Shown piece by piece: positions 10,158-21,845 of a stretch of 64,000 bases of DNA. This DNA is from Bolinopsis microptera (Eukaryota > Ctenophora > Tentaculata > Lobata > Bolinopsidae): contig NC_087072.1 in assembly GCF_026151205.1 (NCBI RefSeq), positions 9,731,669 to 9,795,668 on the forward strand, written 5' to 3'. The notes beneath the pieces were generated by a model. The model saw only the letters and a list, made by a program, of their open reading frames with translations. It searched no databases and was not told where the DNA came from. Made by a program: the position numbers and the translations under genes. Each line of letters opens with the position of its first letter. Position 1 is the stretch's first letter.

Positions 10158-10991
10158 ATGTTCGGTTTCTTGAGAAAAAAGTCTGATGAGCCAGCTCCTG
10201 ATTCCTTCTTTGGTGCCTACACACTGCTCGACAAACTGGGACAAGGAGGGTACGGAACTGTGTTTATTTGCGAGAATAACACAACTGGAGCACTGCACGC
10301 TGTCAAGATAGTTCACGACAGGAAATACAGCCGGAAGTCCTGGTGCCCCCGCAGACAAATGGACATGCCTGACGAGATCCTCCTCTGGGAGAAAGCTGAC
10401 CATCCCTCTATCGTGCAGCTGTGTGACCTGTTCCTGGAACAAGACTTCTGGATGTCCGTGATGGAGTACGATCCTGAATACCTGGACTTGTTTAAAGTGC
10501 TGATGAAATCTGGTCCTATGAATTCAGCAGTTACACGAGTTATTATCAGACAAGTCATTCAAGTGAGCACATACCTTCACTCAGTCGGTGTGGATCATAG
10601 AGACATAAAGGACGAGAACATTCTATACAACCCTAGAACAGGACACATCAAACTCATAGACTTTGGATCAGCTTCAGCCATCACGGACAAGTGTACATTG
10701 TACGCCACATTCCAAGGTACTGAGGGGTATGTTCCTCCAGAATACTACATCAAGGGGTGCTATCAAGTACAACCTGCTGCAGTTTGGAGTATCGGATGTC
10801 TGGCTTACACCCTCCTGAAAATGAACCCTCCTTATCTGAAGAAGGAGGATATTGTTGGAGGGAAGGTTGTTGAGTGGGACTTTACTGAAGATTCCAGAGC
10901 TAGAGACTTTGTTGACCAGTGTTTGAATTACAATGTTAATCACAGGATTAACTTCAATTCTCTCGCTAGACATTCCTGGTTTAAAAATTAG
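10158..10991 (+). CDS. PIM-like serine/threonine protein kinase, intronless
   Basis: 277 residues, essentially one kinase domain. Visible elements are the glycine loop GQGGYGTV (about 29-36), the ATP lysine in HAVKIV, the catalytic loop HRDIKDEN, DFG in LIDFGSAS, and a PPEYY activation-segment end. The hinge VMEYDPEYLDLF carries a proline-bearing insertion like that of PIM kinases (ERPEP..DLF), and AAVWSIGCLAYTLL matches the PIM helix F. All catalytic residues are present, so an active cytosolic or nuclear kinase is expected. PIM enzymes are controlled mainly by expression level and lack a regulatory domain; the same seems true here. A TATA box lies 75 bp upstream, an E-box repeat before that, and AATAAA at 11234-11239 is a plausible poly(A) signal. 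The single-exon structure suggests a retrogene origin. Confidence 0.88.
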   Translation: MFGFLRKKSDEPAPDSFFGAYTLLDKLGQGGYGTVFICENNTTGALHAVKIVHDRKYSRKSWCPRRQMDMPDEILLWEKADHPSIVQLCDLFLEQDFWMSVMEYDPEYLDLFKVLMKSGPMNSAVTRVIIRQVIQVSTYLHSVGVDHRDIKDENILYNPRTGHIKLIDFGSASAITDKCTLYATFQGTEGYVPPEYYIKGCYQVQPAAVWSIGCLAYTLLKMNPPYLKKEDIVGGKVVEWDFTEDSRARDFVDQCLNYNVNHRINFNSLARHSWFKN

Positions 10992-11474
10992 ATTTTTTTA
11001 AATCATTCAAATATGGAAACTTTAATGAACTACATGCTTCATTTTCGGAGTGAACAAGTTGAGTTTATTTTAAGTATTTCTGTGTCATTATCACCATTTT
11101 AGAGCATTTTATACATTTTTACAATTTGTAATATCATTACTTTCACAATCAATCGGTTACAATGCAGATTACATTTTCTTGCGATTAGTACTAAAATTAT
11201 TTACGAAGTATTACAATTACGGTGCTTGCAGCAAATAAAATATTATCAACCAAGTCCCAAACATTCCATCATGCATACACAAATAAATGTGATCTCTTAG
11301 GATTATACTGCCATAGACAAAAAAGGTTAGGCAAAAACGTAGGTCTCTGAGTAAATCGGCCCCTCGACGTTTTATCGGAGTCAATATAGGCATAGTAAAT
11401 TTGTTAATTGCCCTCCACTCAAAAACAAGCCCATTATAATACACACTCCTCGTTAACCCACGATCCTGTTTCAG

Positions 11475-11757
11475 ATACGATCTATCTACGCTGAAAGGAA
11501 TAGAAGCTACATTTTCAGAACTGGAAGAAGTTGTGGGGTTGGAATACCTCAAAGCGTTCCATCTAAATGACAAGAAGGGACACTGTGATGACCACTTAGA
11601 CCGGCACGAGGTGTTAGGCGAGGGCTGCATCAAGTTACCTGTCTTTAAATATCTGGTCAAGAGGTTCCCGAACATTCCGATGGTTTTGGAGACACCTGAT
11701 GAGGACAAATGGGCTGAGGAACTTGTTATTCTCAGGGAATTGTTCAGTGGTGAGTGA
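11475..11757 (+). CDS. Terminal exon of an endonuclease IV (AP endonuclease family 2) gene, partial
   Basis: A splice acceptor (CCTGTTTCAG) precedes 11475. The exon opens in a frame reading YDLSTLKGIEATFSELEEVV, then LKAFHLNDKKGHCDDHLDRH, HEVLGEGCIKLPVF and VLETPDEDKWAEEL. These match the C-terminal half of Nfo/Apn1 enzymes, which cut DNA at abasic sites in base-excision repair. They include the zinc-binding HLND, D.H.H and E.P regions. The stop is TGA at 11755, but a good donor (GTGAGT) overlaps the last codons, so one more exon is possible. The exons for the N-terminal half of the barrel are not in the preceding 500 bp and I did not find them in the window. They may lie further upstream with the kinase nested in an intron, or this may be an isolated fragment. 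Confidence 0.8.
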
Positions 11758-12641
11758 AGCGCGAGGATTGGTTATTTATTTATTTTGATGATGTGAACTT
11801 AAAAGTTGACTTTCAGTATTGATATTAGGTGTTTATATTTTTGTTTAAATTAAAATAACGGGTATGCTAAGTTTTGGTTGCAATTTCGATTTTATCAAAT
11901 TGTAGTGGGTCTTGAAATAGATAACGGTTACCATAATAGGAGGCAAATCCAGTTTCCTGACATCATTACTTTAAGCACTTAAGTCGGGTTTTTTAGCAGG
12001 AATAAGTTAAGAGAAAGCATCTTGCATTCTGCAAAAATTGGTATTGTAACGGAGAAAGAACTTAATCCTAGACTACTATTTGCGCTGTTGAGTGTTGAGG
12101 AGAACTGTCTTCATTGGCGATATAATTTTTAGTTTGATGCATGTTTCCGTATTATGTATTATTAGTATCGTCATCGTTGAAATTTTGATTGAAATGTCAG
12201 TTGAAAAGATGATTGAAAGATGACATATTTTATCAATACAAGTTCTAGGTTCTCTCCTACTATAATTATAACGGTAACTCAATGTTGAACATACATTTTT
12301 TAGAGTTAGAGAAGAATAAACGACTTGAGTTTAAAATTATAGGATATAATTAAGACCGAATTTTGAATCGAATTTTGAATCGACCGATGAAGACATATAT
12401 ATTTACGTAAGCTTTAAAACCTTAAGCCAAGTGTTAGACAGATATCCTTGATTTTAAATTTTGCTAATTTATTTGTCGATTTTCAGTTTTATATACATTT
12501 ATTTTTGAATTGAGCTTTGTGATATTCATCATGACTTATAAGTATTTCTCTCTTAGTCTTATCAAAGCTGAAATTGGATTAATGAATTACTGTTCGATCA
12601 GGAGGTGTCAAAATCTAAGAATAATGAAAATTTACAATATA
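11758..12641. other. AT-rich non-coding stretch
   Basis: No gene, RNA or clear repeat seen between the endonuclease exon and the fold-back element. Confidence 0.5.
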
Positions 12642-13159
12642 GATATTTGACCAAAACCCATAATCATGGGTAGAGTGGACCGCTGCCAGTGTCTCTCTTT
12701 CCCAAACAAAAGGAAATGATATTAATTTGATTGACCGTGCTCAAATGCAAAATGATACCGAGAATGAAATCGGTCGCTCGCTTTTCCCATTCATTCACGG
12801 CTTACGAATTGTAATAAGTTTCGATTGATTACATCAATCAGATGCTGTAAAAATCTCTTTGGGTTGCGTTCGGGTCGATACCTAGTATTTCGGGGTAAGG
12901 GTGGTAGTTATTAGTATTACTTATTGAATAAGCTGAAGTTTATTGAATCTTTATTGCCGAGTACAGCTGCCTTTGGATAGTTCTTCTTAATCTATTACAA
13001 TTGTAAATGAATGGGAAAAGCGAGCGACCGATTTCATTCTCGGTATCATTTTGCATTTGAGCACGGTCAATCAAATTAATATCATTTCCTTTTGTTTGGG
13101 AAAGAGAGACACTGGCAGCGGTCCACTCTACCCATGATTATGGGTTTTGGTCAAATATC
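12642..13159. mobile_element. Fold-back/MITE with ~170-bp inverted arms
   Basis: The left arm (12642-12820) starts GATATTTGACCAAAACCCA and the right arm (12990-13159) ends with its reverse complement. The arms are nearly identical for about 160 bp and enclose about 170 bp of unique sequence. No coding capacity. The target duplication is not obvious. Confidence 0.9.
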
Positions 13160-14548
13160 ATCTCTTTTTGATTATAATATCAGGGTACTTTATAAAGTTG
13201 AAATATACACTGATATCTTCATTAAATAGGAGGAAGTTTCAACGATTTCGAAATTTTTCCTTTGAAAACATTTCCTTGTGTTTAGGGAAGCATATCGGTC
13301 GATCACTGACTGAATATGCCACTTAATACTCATTCAAGTTGGCATTAAATTCATATATAATGACATTAAACTGTCGTGGCAAAGCAGAATTTGTTGGAAA
13401 TCACGAATGAGCAAATTCTCACCTTTCGCACGTGCAAACTTTGAGCGGACGTTGCGTGCGCATTGAATATTGAATCGCCGTAAATTTTAGCATGTAATTG
13501 TTTTATATATAACTTGATAAGCATGCAAAGTTTCAAAGTATTTCAAGAAGAATTGTAATCACAACGGGACTCTAAAGTTGACAGAAAATGACGAAAACAG
13601 CAATTTACAGTGATTTTAGTAATTTTCTATCAATTTGGGCGTGTCCCCACGTGTGCAACTTTTCGATTTTTAACTTTAAAACTAGCCTAATGCACAATTT
13701 ATACCTATAGGAAGCAGAACTGAGCTCCACAACCCAAGGCATGGCCCAACACCAGAGAATACTAAATCGCAAAATTGACGTTTTTATAAAATAATTCTTC
13801 AAAAAAGCACAAACTTCAATGACGAATATCTTTATGAAGGAGCAAGCTAGAAAAACTTTCCGGTAGATTTTCAGAATGCTTGAACAATTATCTAAGATGA
13901 AAATTTCCTCAGATTTTGAATACAATTACTTTTTAATGGTGTAAAATCATTTTAAAAAGTTATTACTTTGTCAAAAATCAAGTTTTAAAAACGGTTAACT
14001 TGATGACGTCATCAAGGGGTGTTCATGACGTCAAATAATTTGTTTATAAATGTAAACTAAAGTGTAAACAATTATTTTCAAGACCTGTGGTCGGAAATGG
14101 CTGTATCTTTTATACTTTAGAATCTATGGACAATTAAATACAGGCTACAATTGACTGGCAAAGCGTCTATCCCTGAATATATATGTATGTATGTATATAT
14201 CACGACAATCTATCGTAAAACAGGGGTTCTAGAAAACCCACTTCCCGATGTTCCTGAAACCTGGAACTTTTTTTGCAGTCGATTTGGTCAACGTCTAGAC
14301 GCCCTGAAAAATTTCAGATCTCTAACTCAATTTTAACATGGTTTTTAAAGCATCTGAATATGGCGATTTTGGGTTTTTTACCGAATTTCGTATAACAGTG
14401 CTGGCGAGTATTTTATGCAAATTTCTTAAAAATCTCAACATAACTATTTTTTATTCCTGTCATCTTTGACATCAAATTAGAATGTTTTGAACTAAAAATA
14501 AATCTGCTGAACGACTTCCGATGAGTCTTAATGCCTGAAAAACTCCTG
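13160..14548. other. Non-coding stretch with CRE-like sites
   Basis: No supported gene. Two TGACGTCA-type motifs occur at about 14004 and 14028 (GATGACGTCATC and CATGACGTCAAA). These are CREB/ATF-like half or full sites, but no target gene is evident. Confidence 0.4.
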
Positions 14549-14581
14549 CCGGAGGCGGCGGCCTTCGGCCGCCGCCTCCGG
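14549..14581. repeat. GC-rich perfect hairpin
   Basis: Two perfectly complementary 15-nt arms surround TTC, so the folded form is a 14-bp stem capped by a UUCG tetraloop. It is almost pure G+C in AT-rich surroundings. A second small hairpin, GTGCA...TGCAC, follows at 14587-14605. Confidence 0.9.
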
Positions 14582-14984
14582 CCGGAGTGCACGCTTCGCC
14601 TGCACGAAAGAGGCTTGTAACGTGTACCAAAGGGGGTATAATAGTATTAGTAAAGGGGGTATAATAGTAAATGGGGTACATAGTATACCCACAATAAATG
14701 CAACGGTCGTGCTTGCCAGCACTGTGATTAGTAGTAGTAGTAACTTCACCGAAACTTTGCAGTTTTAACGGAATTTCTTCAGTTAAGAATTAGTTAGATA
14801 ATTATGGATCAGGCAAAAGACACAATTGAGATACTAGAAGAGAGAAAGCATTTCAAAATGGAAAATCATATTCTCTCGTTTCGGTCCTATTTTCAAATAT
14901 GATATTATTATTACCTAAACCAAAATTTCACAGATTTAACGGAATCCGTGTTGATTATAATATAATCTGTCAGTGTGTTGATTA

Positions 14985-15175
14985 GACTAGGCCGGGTTTC
15001 AGACACTAAGGTGAAGGGTCGGAGTCTGAGAAAACTGGCTAACAAGTACCGGGTAATCACGTGACCGGATTCTTAATCACGTGATCACATTATCATTCAC
15101 ATGAACAGCCTCTAAAGACTTAAAATTTCTTGTCATGACTCATGTGAGGTCATGTGACTGAAATCTTGTCAGATC
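14985..15175 (-). repeat. E-box-rich dispersed repeat, copy 2 (inverted)
   Basis: Reverse-complement relative of 9847-10065: GGCCGGGTTTCAGACACTA at one end, TCATGTGACTGAAATCTTG at the other, and ATCACGTGA palindromes between. A 12-bp perfect palindrome follows at 15196-15220. Confidence 0.75.
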
Positions 15176-15269
15176 TAAATTTTGTTTATTAGTGTCATAC
15201 AATGAACTGTTCATTGTATGAGTATTGCTGAAATTGGTATGTCACCAATTAACAAGATTGTCATTAATA

Positions 15270-18200
15270 TTCTGTTAAATTCTAGTTCAGTGATGGGACA
15301 GACTTTAGAAAATACAACTTTTCGTTTTGTTAAGCTTTCTGTTATGGGCTACTTCCGATCGAAATCAAACTTCCAGCACTTCAATCGTGTCATATGCCAC
15401 CTATAGTTGACTTACTAACTGGTTGCGGGTGAGAAATTCAGTCAAAACTGTAAAATTTCGGTCCTGGAAATTTCATCTTCAAAAACTGAAAATGGGACAG
15501 AGATTGGGACAATATGATTTTACAATTTTATTCGGGATTTTGACTTCCAGTATCCCGATTTGGTTTCATACCATCATCAATTAACTGACTAATTGGTTTC
15601 TGGGCAAAAATTTCATCTAATCTGTCAAATTGGTGTTCAGAAAATTTCATATTTGAAAATGAAACAGACTTTTGAAAATAACACTTTTCGTTTTGTTAAG
15701 CTTTCTGCTGTGGGCTTTCTCCGACCGAAATCAAATTTCCAGCACCTCAATCGTGTCATATGCCACCTATAGTTGACTACTAATTGGTTACGGGTGAGAA
15801 ATTCAGCCAAAACTGTAAAATTTCGGTCCTGCAAATTTCATCTTCAAAAACTGAAAATGGGACAGAGATTGGGACAATATGATTTTACAATTTTATTCGG
15901 GATTTTGACTTCCAATACCCCGATTTGGTTTCATACCATCATCAATTAACTGACTAATTAGTTTCTGGGCAAAAATTTCATATAATCTGTCAAATTTGTG
16001 TTCAGAAAATTTTATATTTGAAAATGGGACAGACTTTTGAAAATAAAACTTTTCGTTTTGTTAAGCTTTCTGCTGTGGGCTTCCTCCGACCGAAATCAAA
16101 CTTCAAGCACCTCAATCGTGTCATATGCCACCTATAGTTGACTTACTAATTGGTTACGGGTGAGAAATTCAGTAAAAACTTTAAAATTTCGGTTCTGCAA
16201 ATTTAATCTTCAAAAACTGAAAATGGGACAGAGATTGGGACAATATGATTTTGCAATTTTATTCGGGATTTTGACTTCCAGTATCCCGATTTGGTTTCAT
16301 ACCATCATCAATTAACTGACTAATTGGTTTCTGGGCAAAAATTTCATCTAATCTAGATCTGTCAAATTTGTGTTCAGAAACTTTCATATTTGAAAATGGG
16401 ACAGACTTTTGAAAATAAAACTTTTCGTTTTGTTAAGCTTTCTGCTGTGGGCTTCCTCCGACCGAAATCAAACTTCAAGCACCTCAATCGTGTCATATGC
16501 CACCTATAGTTGACTTACTAATTGGTTACGGGTGAGAAATTCAGTAAAAACTGTAAAATTTCGGTTCTGCAAATTTAATCTTCAAAAACTGAAAATGGGA
16601 CAGAGATTGGGACAATATGATTTTACAATTTTATTCGGGATTTTGACTTCCAGTATCTCGATTTGGTTTCATACCATCATCAATTAACTGACTAATTGGT
16701 TTCTGGGCAAAAATTTCATCTAATCTGTCAAATTTGTGTTCAGAAAATTTTATATTTGAAAATGGGACAGACTTTTGAAAATAAAACTTTTCGTTTTGTT
16801 AAGCTTTCTGCTGTGGGCTTCCTCCGACCGAAATCAAACTTCAAGCACCTCAATCGTGTCATACTACTACTACTACTACTATGTCGGAGCTAAGTCCGAT
16901 CTACGCCAGAAAACCCCCTCCATATATCCCTGTCCCGCATCAGGGTTCGCAGTTCCTCTTTAGAGTTTGTCCCAACTTCCTTCAGTAACATAGACAAGTA
17001 GCTTTGTCTTGGTCGGCCTTGCTGTGCTCTACCGTGCGTAGGTTCCCATAAGACTAAATCACTGGCAAGTAGCTCAGGATGTCGGATGCAGTGTCCCGCC
17101 ATTTTTAATCTCCTGCTTCGTAACTTGTTTGACAGCCTTGGGAGGCTACCATACAAAGTTATATTGCTGACCTTGTCCTTCCATGAGATACCCAGCACCA
17201 TACGCAACATCTTTGTGTATGTCCCGTCCAAACAAATCGTGTCATATGCCACCTATAGTTGACTTACTAATTGGTTACGGGTGAGAAATTCAGTAAAAAC
17301 TGTAAAATTTCGGTTCTGCAAATTTAATCTTCAAAAACTGAAAATGGGACAGAGATTGGGACAATATGATTTTGCAATTTTATTCGGGATTTTGACTTCC
17401 AGTATCCCGATTTGGTTTCATACCATCATCAATTAACTGACTAATTGGTTTCTGGGCAAAAATTTCATCTAATCTAGATCTGTCAAATTTGTGTTCAGAA
17501 AATTTCATATTTGAAAATGGGACAGACTTTTGAAAATAAAACTTTTCGTTTTGTTAAGCTTTCTGCTGTGGGCTTCCTCCGACCGAAATCAAACTTCAAG
17601 CACCTCAATCGTGTCATATGCCACCTATAGTTGACTTACTAATTGGTTACGGGTGAGAAATTCAGTAAAAACTGTAAAATTTCGGTTCTGCAAATTTAAT
17701 CTTCAAAAACTGAAAATGGGACAGAGATTGGGACAATATGATTTTACAATTTTATTCGGGATTTTGACTTCCAGTATCTCGATTTGGTTTCATACCATCA
17801 TCAATTAACTGACTAATTGGTTTCTGGGCAAAAATTTCATCTAATCTGTCAAATTTGTGTTCAGAAAATTTTATATTTGAAAATGGGACAGACTTTTGAA
17901 AATAAAACTTTTCGTTTTGTTAAGCTTTCTGCTGTGGGCTTCCTCCGACCGAAATCAAACTTCAAGCACCTCAATCGTGTCATATGCCACCTATAGTTGA
18001 CTTACTAATTGGTTACGGGTGAGAAATTCAGTAAAAACTGTAAAATTTCGGTTCTGCAAATTTAATCTTCAAAAACTGAAAATGGGACAGAGATTGGGAC
18101 AATATGATTTTGCAATTTTATTCGGGATTTTGACTTCCAGTATCCCGATTTGGTTTCATACCATCATCAATTAACTGACTAATTGGTTTCTGGGCAAAAA

Positions 18201-18888
18201 TTTCATCTAATCTAGATCTGTCAAATTTGTGTTCAGAAAATTTCATATTTGAAAATGGGACAGACTTTTGAAAATAAAACTTTTCGTTTTGTTAAGCTTT
18301 CTGCTGTGGGCTTCCTCCGACCGAAATCAAACTTCAAGCACCTCAATCGTGTCATATGCCACCTATAGTTGACTTACTAATTGGTTACGGGTGAGAAATT
18401 CAGTAAAAACTGTAAAATTTCGGTTCTGCAAATTTAATCTTCAAAAACTGAAAATGGGACAGAGATTGGGACAATATGATTTTACAATTTTATTCGGGAT
18501 TTTGACTTCCAGTATCCCGATTTGGTTTCATACCATCATCAATTAACTGACTAATTGGTTTCTGGGCAAAAATTTCATCTAATCTGTCAAATTTGTGTTC
18601 AGAAAATTTTATATTTGAAAATGGGACAGACTTTTGAAAATAAAACTTTTCGTTTTGTTAAGCTTTCTGCTGTGGGCTTCCTCCGACCGAAATCAAACTT
18701 CAAGCACCTCAATTGTGTCATATGCCACCTATAGTTGACTTAATAATTGGTTACAGGTGAGAAATTCAGTAAAAACTTTAAAATTTCGGTTCTGCAAATT
18801 TAATCTTCAAAAACTGAAAATGGGACAGAGATTGGGACAATATGATTTTGCAATTTTATTCGGGATTTTGACTTCCAGTATCCCGATT
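15270..18888 (+). repeat. ~366-bp satellite array with 738-bp dimer structure (left part)
   Basis: The landmark GATTTGGTTTCATACCATC recurs at 15557, 15922, 16288, 16660, 17409, 17781, 18147 and 18519, with a truncated start at 18885. Spacings alternate 372/366 because every second unit has an extra 6 bp (CTAGAT), so the recent expansion unit is a 738-bp dimer. One gap is enlarged by a 383-bp LINE insertion. Short frames inside are meaningless. A second array of the same family lies at 38093-39285. Confidence 0.95.
16864..17234 (-). mobile_element. 5'-truncated LINE insertion in the satellite
   Basis: A 371-bp insert flanked by a 12-bp target duplication (AATCGTGTCATA at 16852-16863 and 17235-17246). 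The minus strand ends in a (TAG)n tail. It encodes the C-terminal end of a LINE polyprotein: RRLKMAGHCIRHPE, LVLWEPTHGRAQQGRP, LMRDRDIW. Structure, tail and target duplication show target-primed insertion after the array formed. Confidence 0.9.
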
Positions 18889-19207
18889 CGCGCTCACTAA
18901 ATCGCTCGCCCAAACTTTTTTCATTTAACTGTTAATGCGTATTTTCGCATTGGATAAATTGCAAAATTGGTTTTGCTGTCAGGAGTGCTGCGCTGGTTCT
19001 ATATCCTCAGTAGTTTGCTTCAAGCTCAGTTAACGTCTAGCCTTAATAACACCTTATTCAGTTATTCTATACTTCATATTTGACTACACTATTTACTCGA
19101 TTAAAAGTCTGTGATTCATGATCAAAGGTATAGCATGTTAATTTCGAGTGATTAAAACTTAAAGTTCATCGCCAATGGTCAATTAGTGCTTTCGTTAACA
19201 ATTTCAG

Positions 19208-19309
19208 GTTTACTGCCGAGTTTTTGTTGGGTTGACCATTTTGTGGAAATCTACCGGATCAGGATGTCTCCATCCATTCGTGTCCCACTAAAGCTTCATC
19301 AAAAACAAG
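19208..19309 (+). CDS. Candidate first coding exon of the large transposon's gene
   Basis: Bounded by a good acceptor (ACAATTTCAG) and donor (ACAAG/GTACAT). ATG at 19264 gives MSPSIRVPLKLHQKQ, ending in phase 1. The same frame is also open upstream across the exon. Short, with no recognisable domain. Supported only by splice signals and position near the left end. Confidence 0.3.
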
Positions 19310-19555
19310 GTACATATACGTACACTTAGAGCACCTTCACCATTCAACTCTACTCCAGCTTCTATCAATCACGATTTTTCACTATCACTGTTTCATACAT
19401 CTTTCAGCAGTGCAACTTCATTATAAGCAGCTGTTTCGGGTTTCGATTGTTAATCATATTTTTGAGGTTTGAAGTGTCGTTTTTTCCATGAATTTGCTGG
19501 TATGTAAAATTAGGTGGCTTACGTAATAATATCGATTGACAGCAATGTAAATAAT

Positions 19556-19836
19556 GTAAATGTTAGTGAACACTCAAATTATTTGTTGTCATTCCTCATT
19601 TATGGTTGTTCTTGTCTAAGTGATTTTATGTAGTCGCAATTTATTAAAACTGACTATCAAAACCTTCCCCGCAGCTTGTTTTAACATAATATCATTTGAA
19701 ATCATAATTGGACAGTGGTCTCCCAAAGAGAGTGCTCCTTAAAATACCCAAACTCAGACGCCTAACATCACTGCACCAGCAATATGAGTTATCATGTAGA
19801 AAGGAAACCAATCTCACTGCTCAATTCCCATTACGG
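19556..19836 (+). repeat. 281-bp direct repeat, left copy
   Basis: Matches 21846-22126 at all but one of 281 positions. The two copies flank the 2-kb element at 19835-21845 exactly, like a giant target duplication. Confidence 0.95.
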
Positions 19837-21845
19837 GTAAACCGCCCCTAAAATGTCACCTGTTTTTTGGGCCCAGATTGCCGAGTTAGGGCTAAATTTA
19901 CAGGGTTCTGAAGTGTCTAGGAATAATATTTAAACCTTTTTCTAGCCTGCCAGGAAGATTTGGAAATTTGAAAATAAAATCAGGTACAATTTTTTTGACG
20001 TTGAAATGGAGTCACTTTTAAAACACCTCCCCTAAAATGTCAACTCTATATGTGTGATAATTACAAAATGTACAGGAGGCCTGATTTATATTTTGTCACT
20101 AGTACTATTTGTTTTGTCTAATTAAAACATTAAGCTACTTGAAAAAATTCACTCACTAAAGGAAGTGCCTCAAAACCGTAATTACCCCCTAAAATGTCAC
20201 ATGCACCACCCCTAAAATGTCAGCTAAAACAGGTTGTGTAGCATTCAGAATGTTGCTCAATTATTAATTTTAACCACTTCTGGGACAAATATAACCTATT
20301 TCTGAGAGGTGTTGACCAGAATTTCTCTCTCTGTTGAAAAAAAATGGTGGAATTTAGTCAATTTACTTTTTGTGACTTTTTGGGGACTTTTTTTTGAATA
20401 CCCAGAACTTACGGCAAAACAGTAACTCAGTCAACAAAATTTACACCTGTAGTTAGATTATCTAGTTATAAACTAACAATTGACACAAAGGAAATGGATT
20501 CAATGTGATTTTAACCTAGTGCAAATTGCATGTTTTAATTGCATTTTTTGGGATTTTTAACATCATCCTGCATTTTGGCAATTTTAGTGACCTGTAGTTA
20601 ACTAAGCCAACCCAGTAATCGATCTGACCTTCTCTATAGACTAGATTTGACTGCTTTTAGCAAAATTGGATGTCAAAAACTACTAGTTTATGGTAAACCT
20701 ATGATATGCCCCCTAAAATGTCATTTTTTTCTCCCCTAAAATGTCAAATTTGTTGTTTGTTCGCATGGTGTGCGATAATAGCTCTTGTTCCTCCTCCGTC
20801 TGTCACCAGACCTTCCTCTCCGTTTCCCGCTCATTGGACCAGGTGAGCTTGCATGCATGTGAATGTGGGTGTAAGTATAGCTGTACTGTAGTTTATACCT
20901 AATTAAACCCCTATAGGAACCGAAAATTTATTTTCTGGCAGAAAGCTAGAAATTTACCAAAATATCGTCATTGTTTTAAATTTATTTTGATAAATAATAA
21001 ATAAAGCCTGGTTTGTCATCAATGCAGTTGTAACAACTATGCTGTGGGTCTATCAGTGATATAAGAAGATTTAGTTTCCAAGAACACAGACTGTCGGAAA
21101 AATTATGTTGTGTGAAGATTTTTAAAATTTATTTTAAATTGAACTTTTATTGACTTATTGGCATTTTCTAGGCCAGATTGAGATAAATTTGGCTGGAAGG
21201 AGCTGTTCTTGTATGTAGCAATGCATTGCATCTTAGGAAAAGCCTGAGTAATTTGATCTTTTGATCAGGTTAAAATGACATTTTAGGGGGGATAATTAGA
21301 CATTTTAGGGGATGTTTATTGCGATTAATAATATAAAACTAATTCCTTGAGCTGCCAAAGCTTTCCAATATTACCATTAGATGCTAAATATGATGTTTAA
21401 TAGGCTGGTACCTCCATTTTATGGTGCTTGTAGTCTCAAAGCCAGAATCTGATAAAATGACATTTTAGGGGGCGGCCAGGTGACATTTTAGGGGAGGGTA
21501 GTAATATTGAGTAATGTATAACTTTCCATATCTCCAGTCATATGTACAAAGTTGCTAAAATATGTAAATATCACTATCCTAGACCAAAACCGAGTTAATA
21601 TTAATGAATCCCAGAGTTATAAAATTGTGCGCTTTTTTTCAAAAGTAAAAAATTCGTACAAAGTGAAAAAAAATGCCCTTATGGCATCATTTAGATTCAA
21701 TTTCAGGATGTGGCAGGGTCCGAATGATATTTTTTTATGTTTAGGAGTTACAAATGATTAGGTAAGATACTTTTTAAGAAGCTGGGATCCAATCAATCAA
21801 GAGTGGCATTTTAGGGGTGGCTGACATTTTAGGGGCGGTTTACCC
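19835..21845. mobile_element. 2.0-kb non-autonomous DNA transposon with subterminal repeats
   Basis: Inverted ends of at least 24 bp start GGGTAAACCGCCCCTAAAAT. The motif CCCCTAAAATGTCA recurs about six times in the left half (near 19844, 20034, 20191, 20211, 20710 and 20734) in one orientation. It recurs about six times in the right half (near 21276, 21297, 21456, 21481, 21806 and 21824) in the opposite orientation. Such arrays usually bind transposase. There is no transposase frame, so it must move in trans. Confidence 0.85.

Noticed and set aside
11217-11708. 163-codon minus frame
   Set aside because: Antisense shadow of the endonuclease IV exon.
14528-14749. Minus frame resembling a signal peptide plus membrane segment
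   Set aside because: It begins with GTG, not ATG, and owes its look to CTA/TAC repeats and the GC hairpin.
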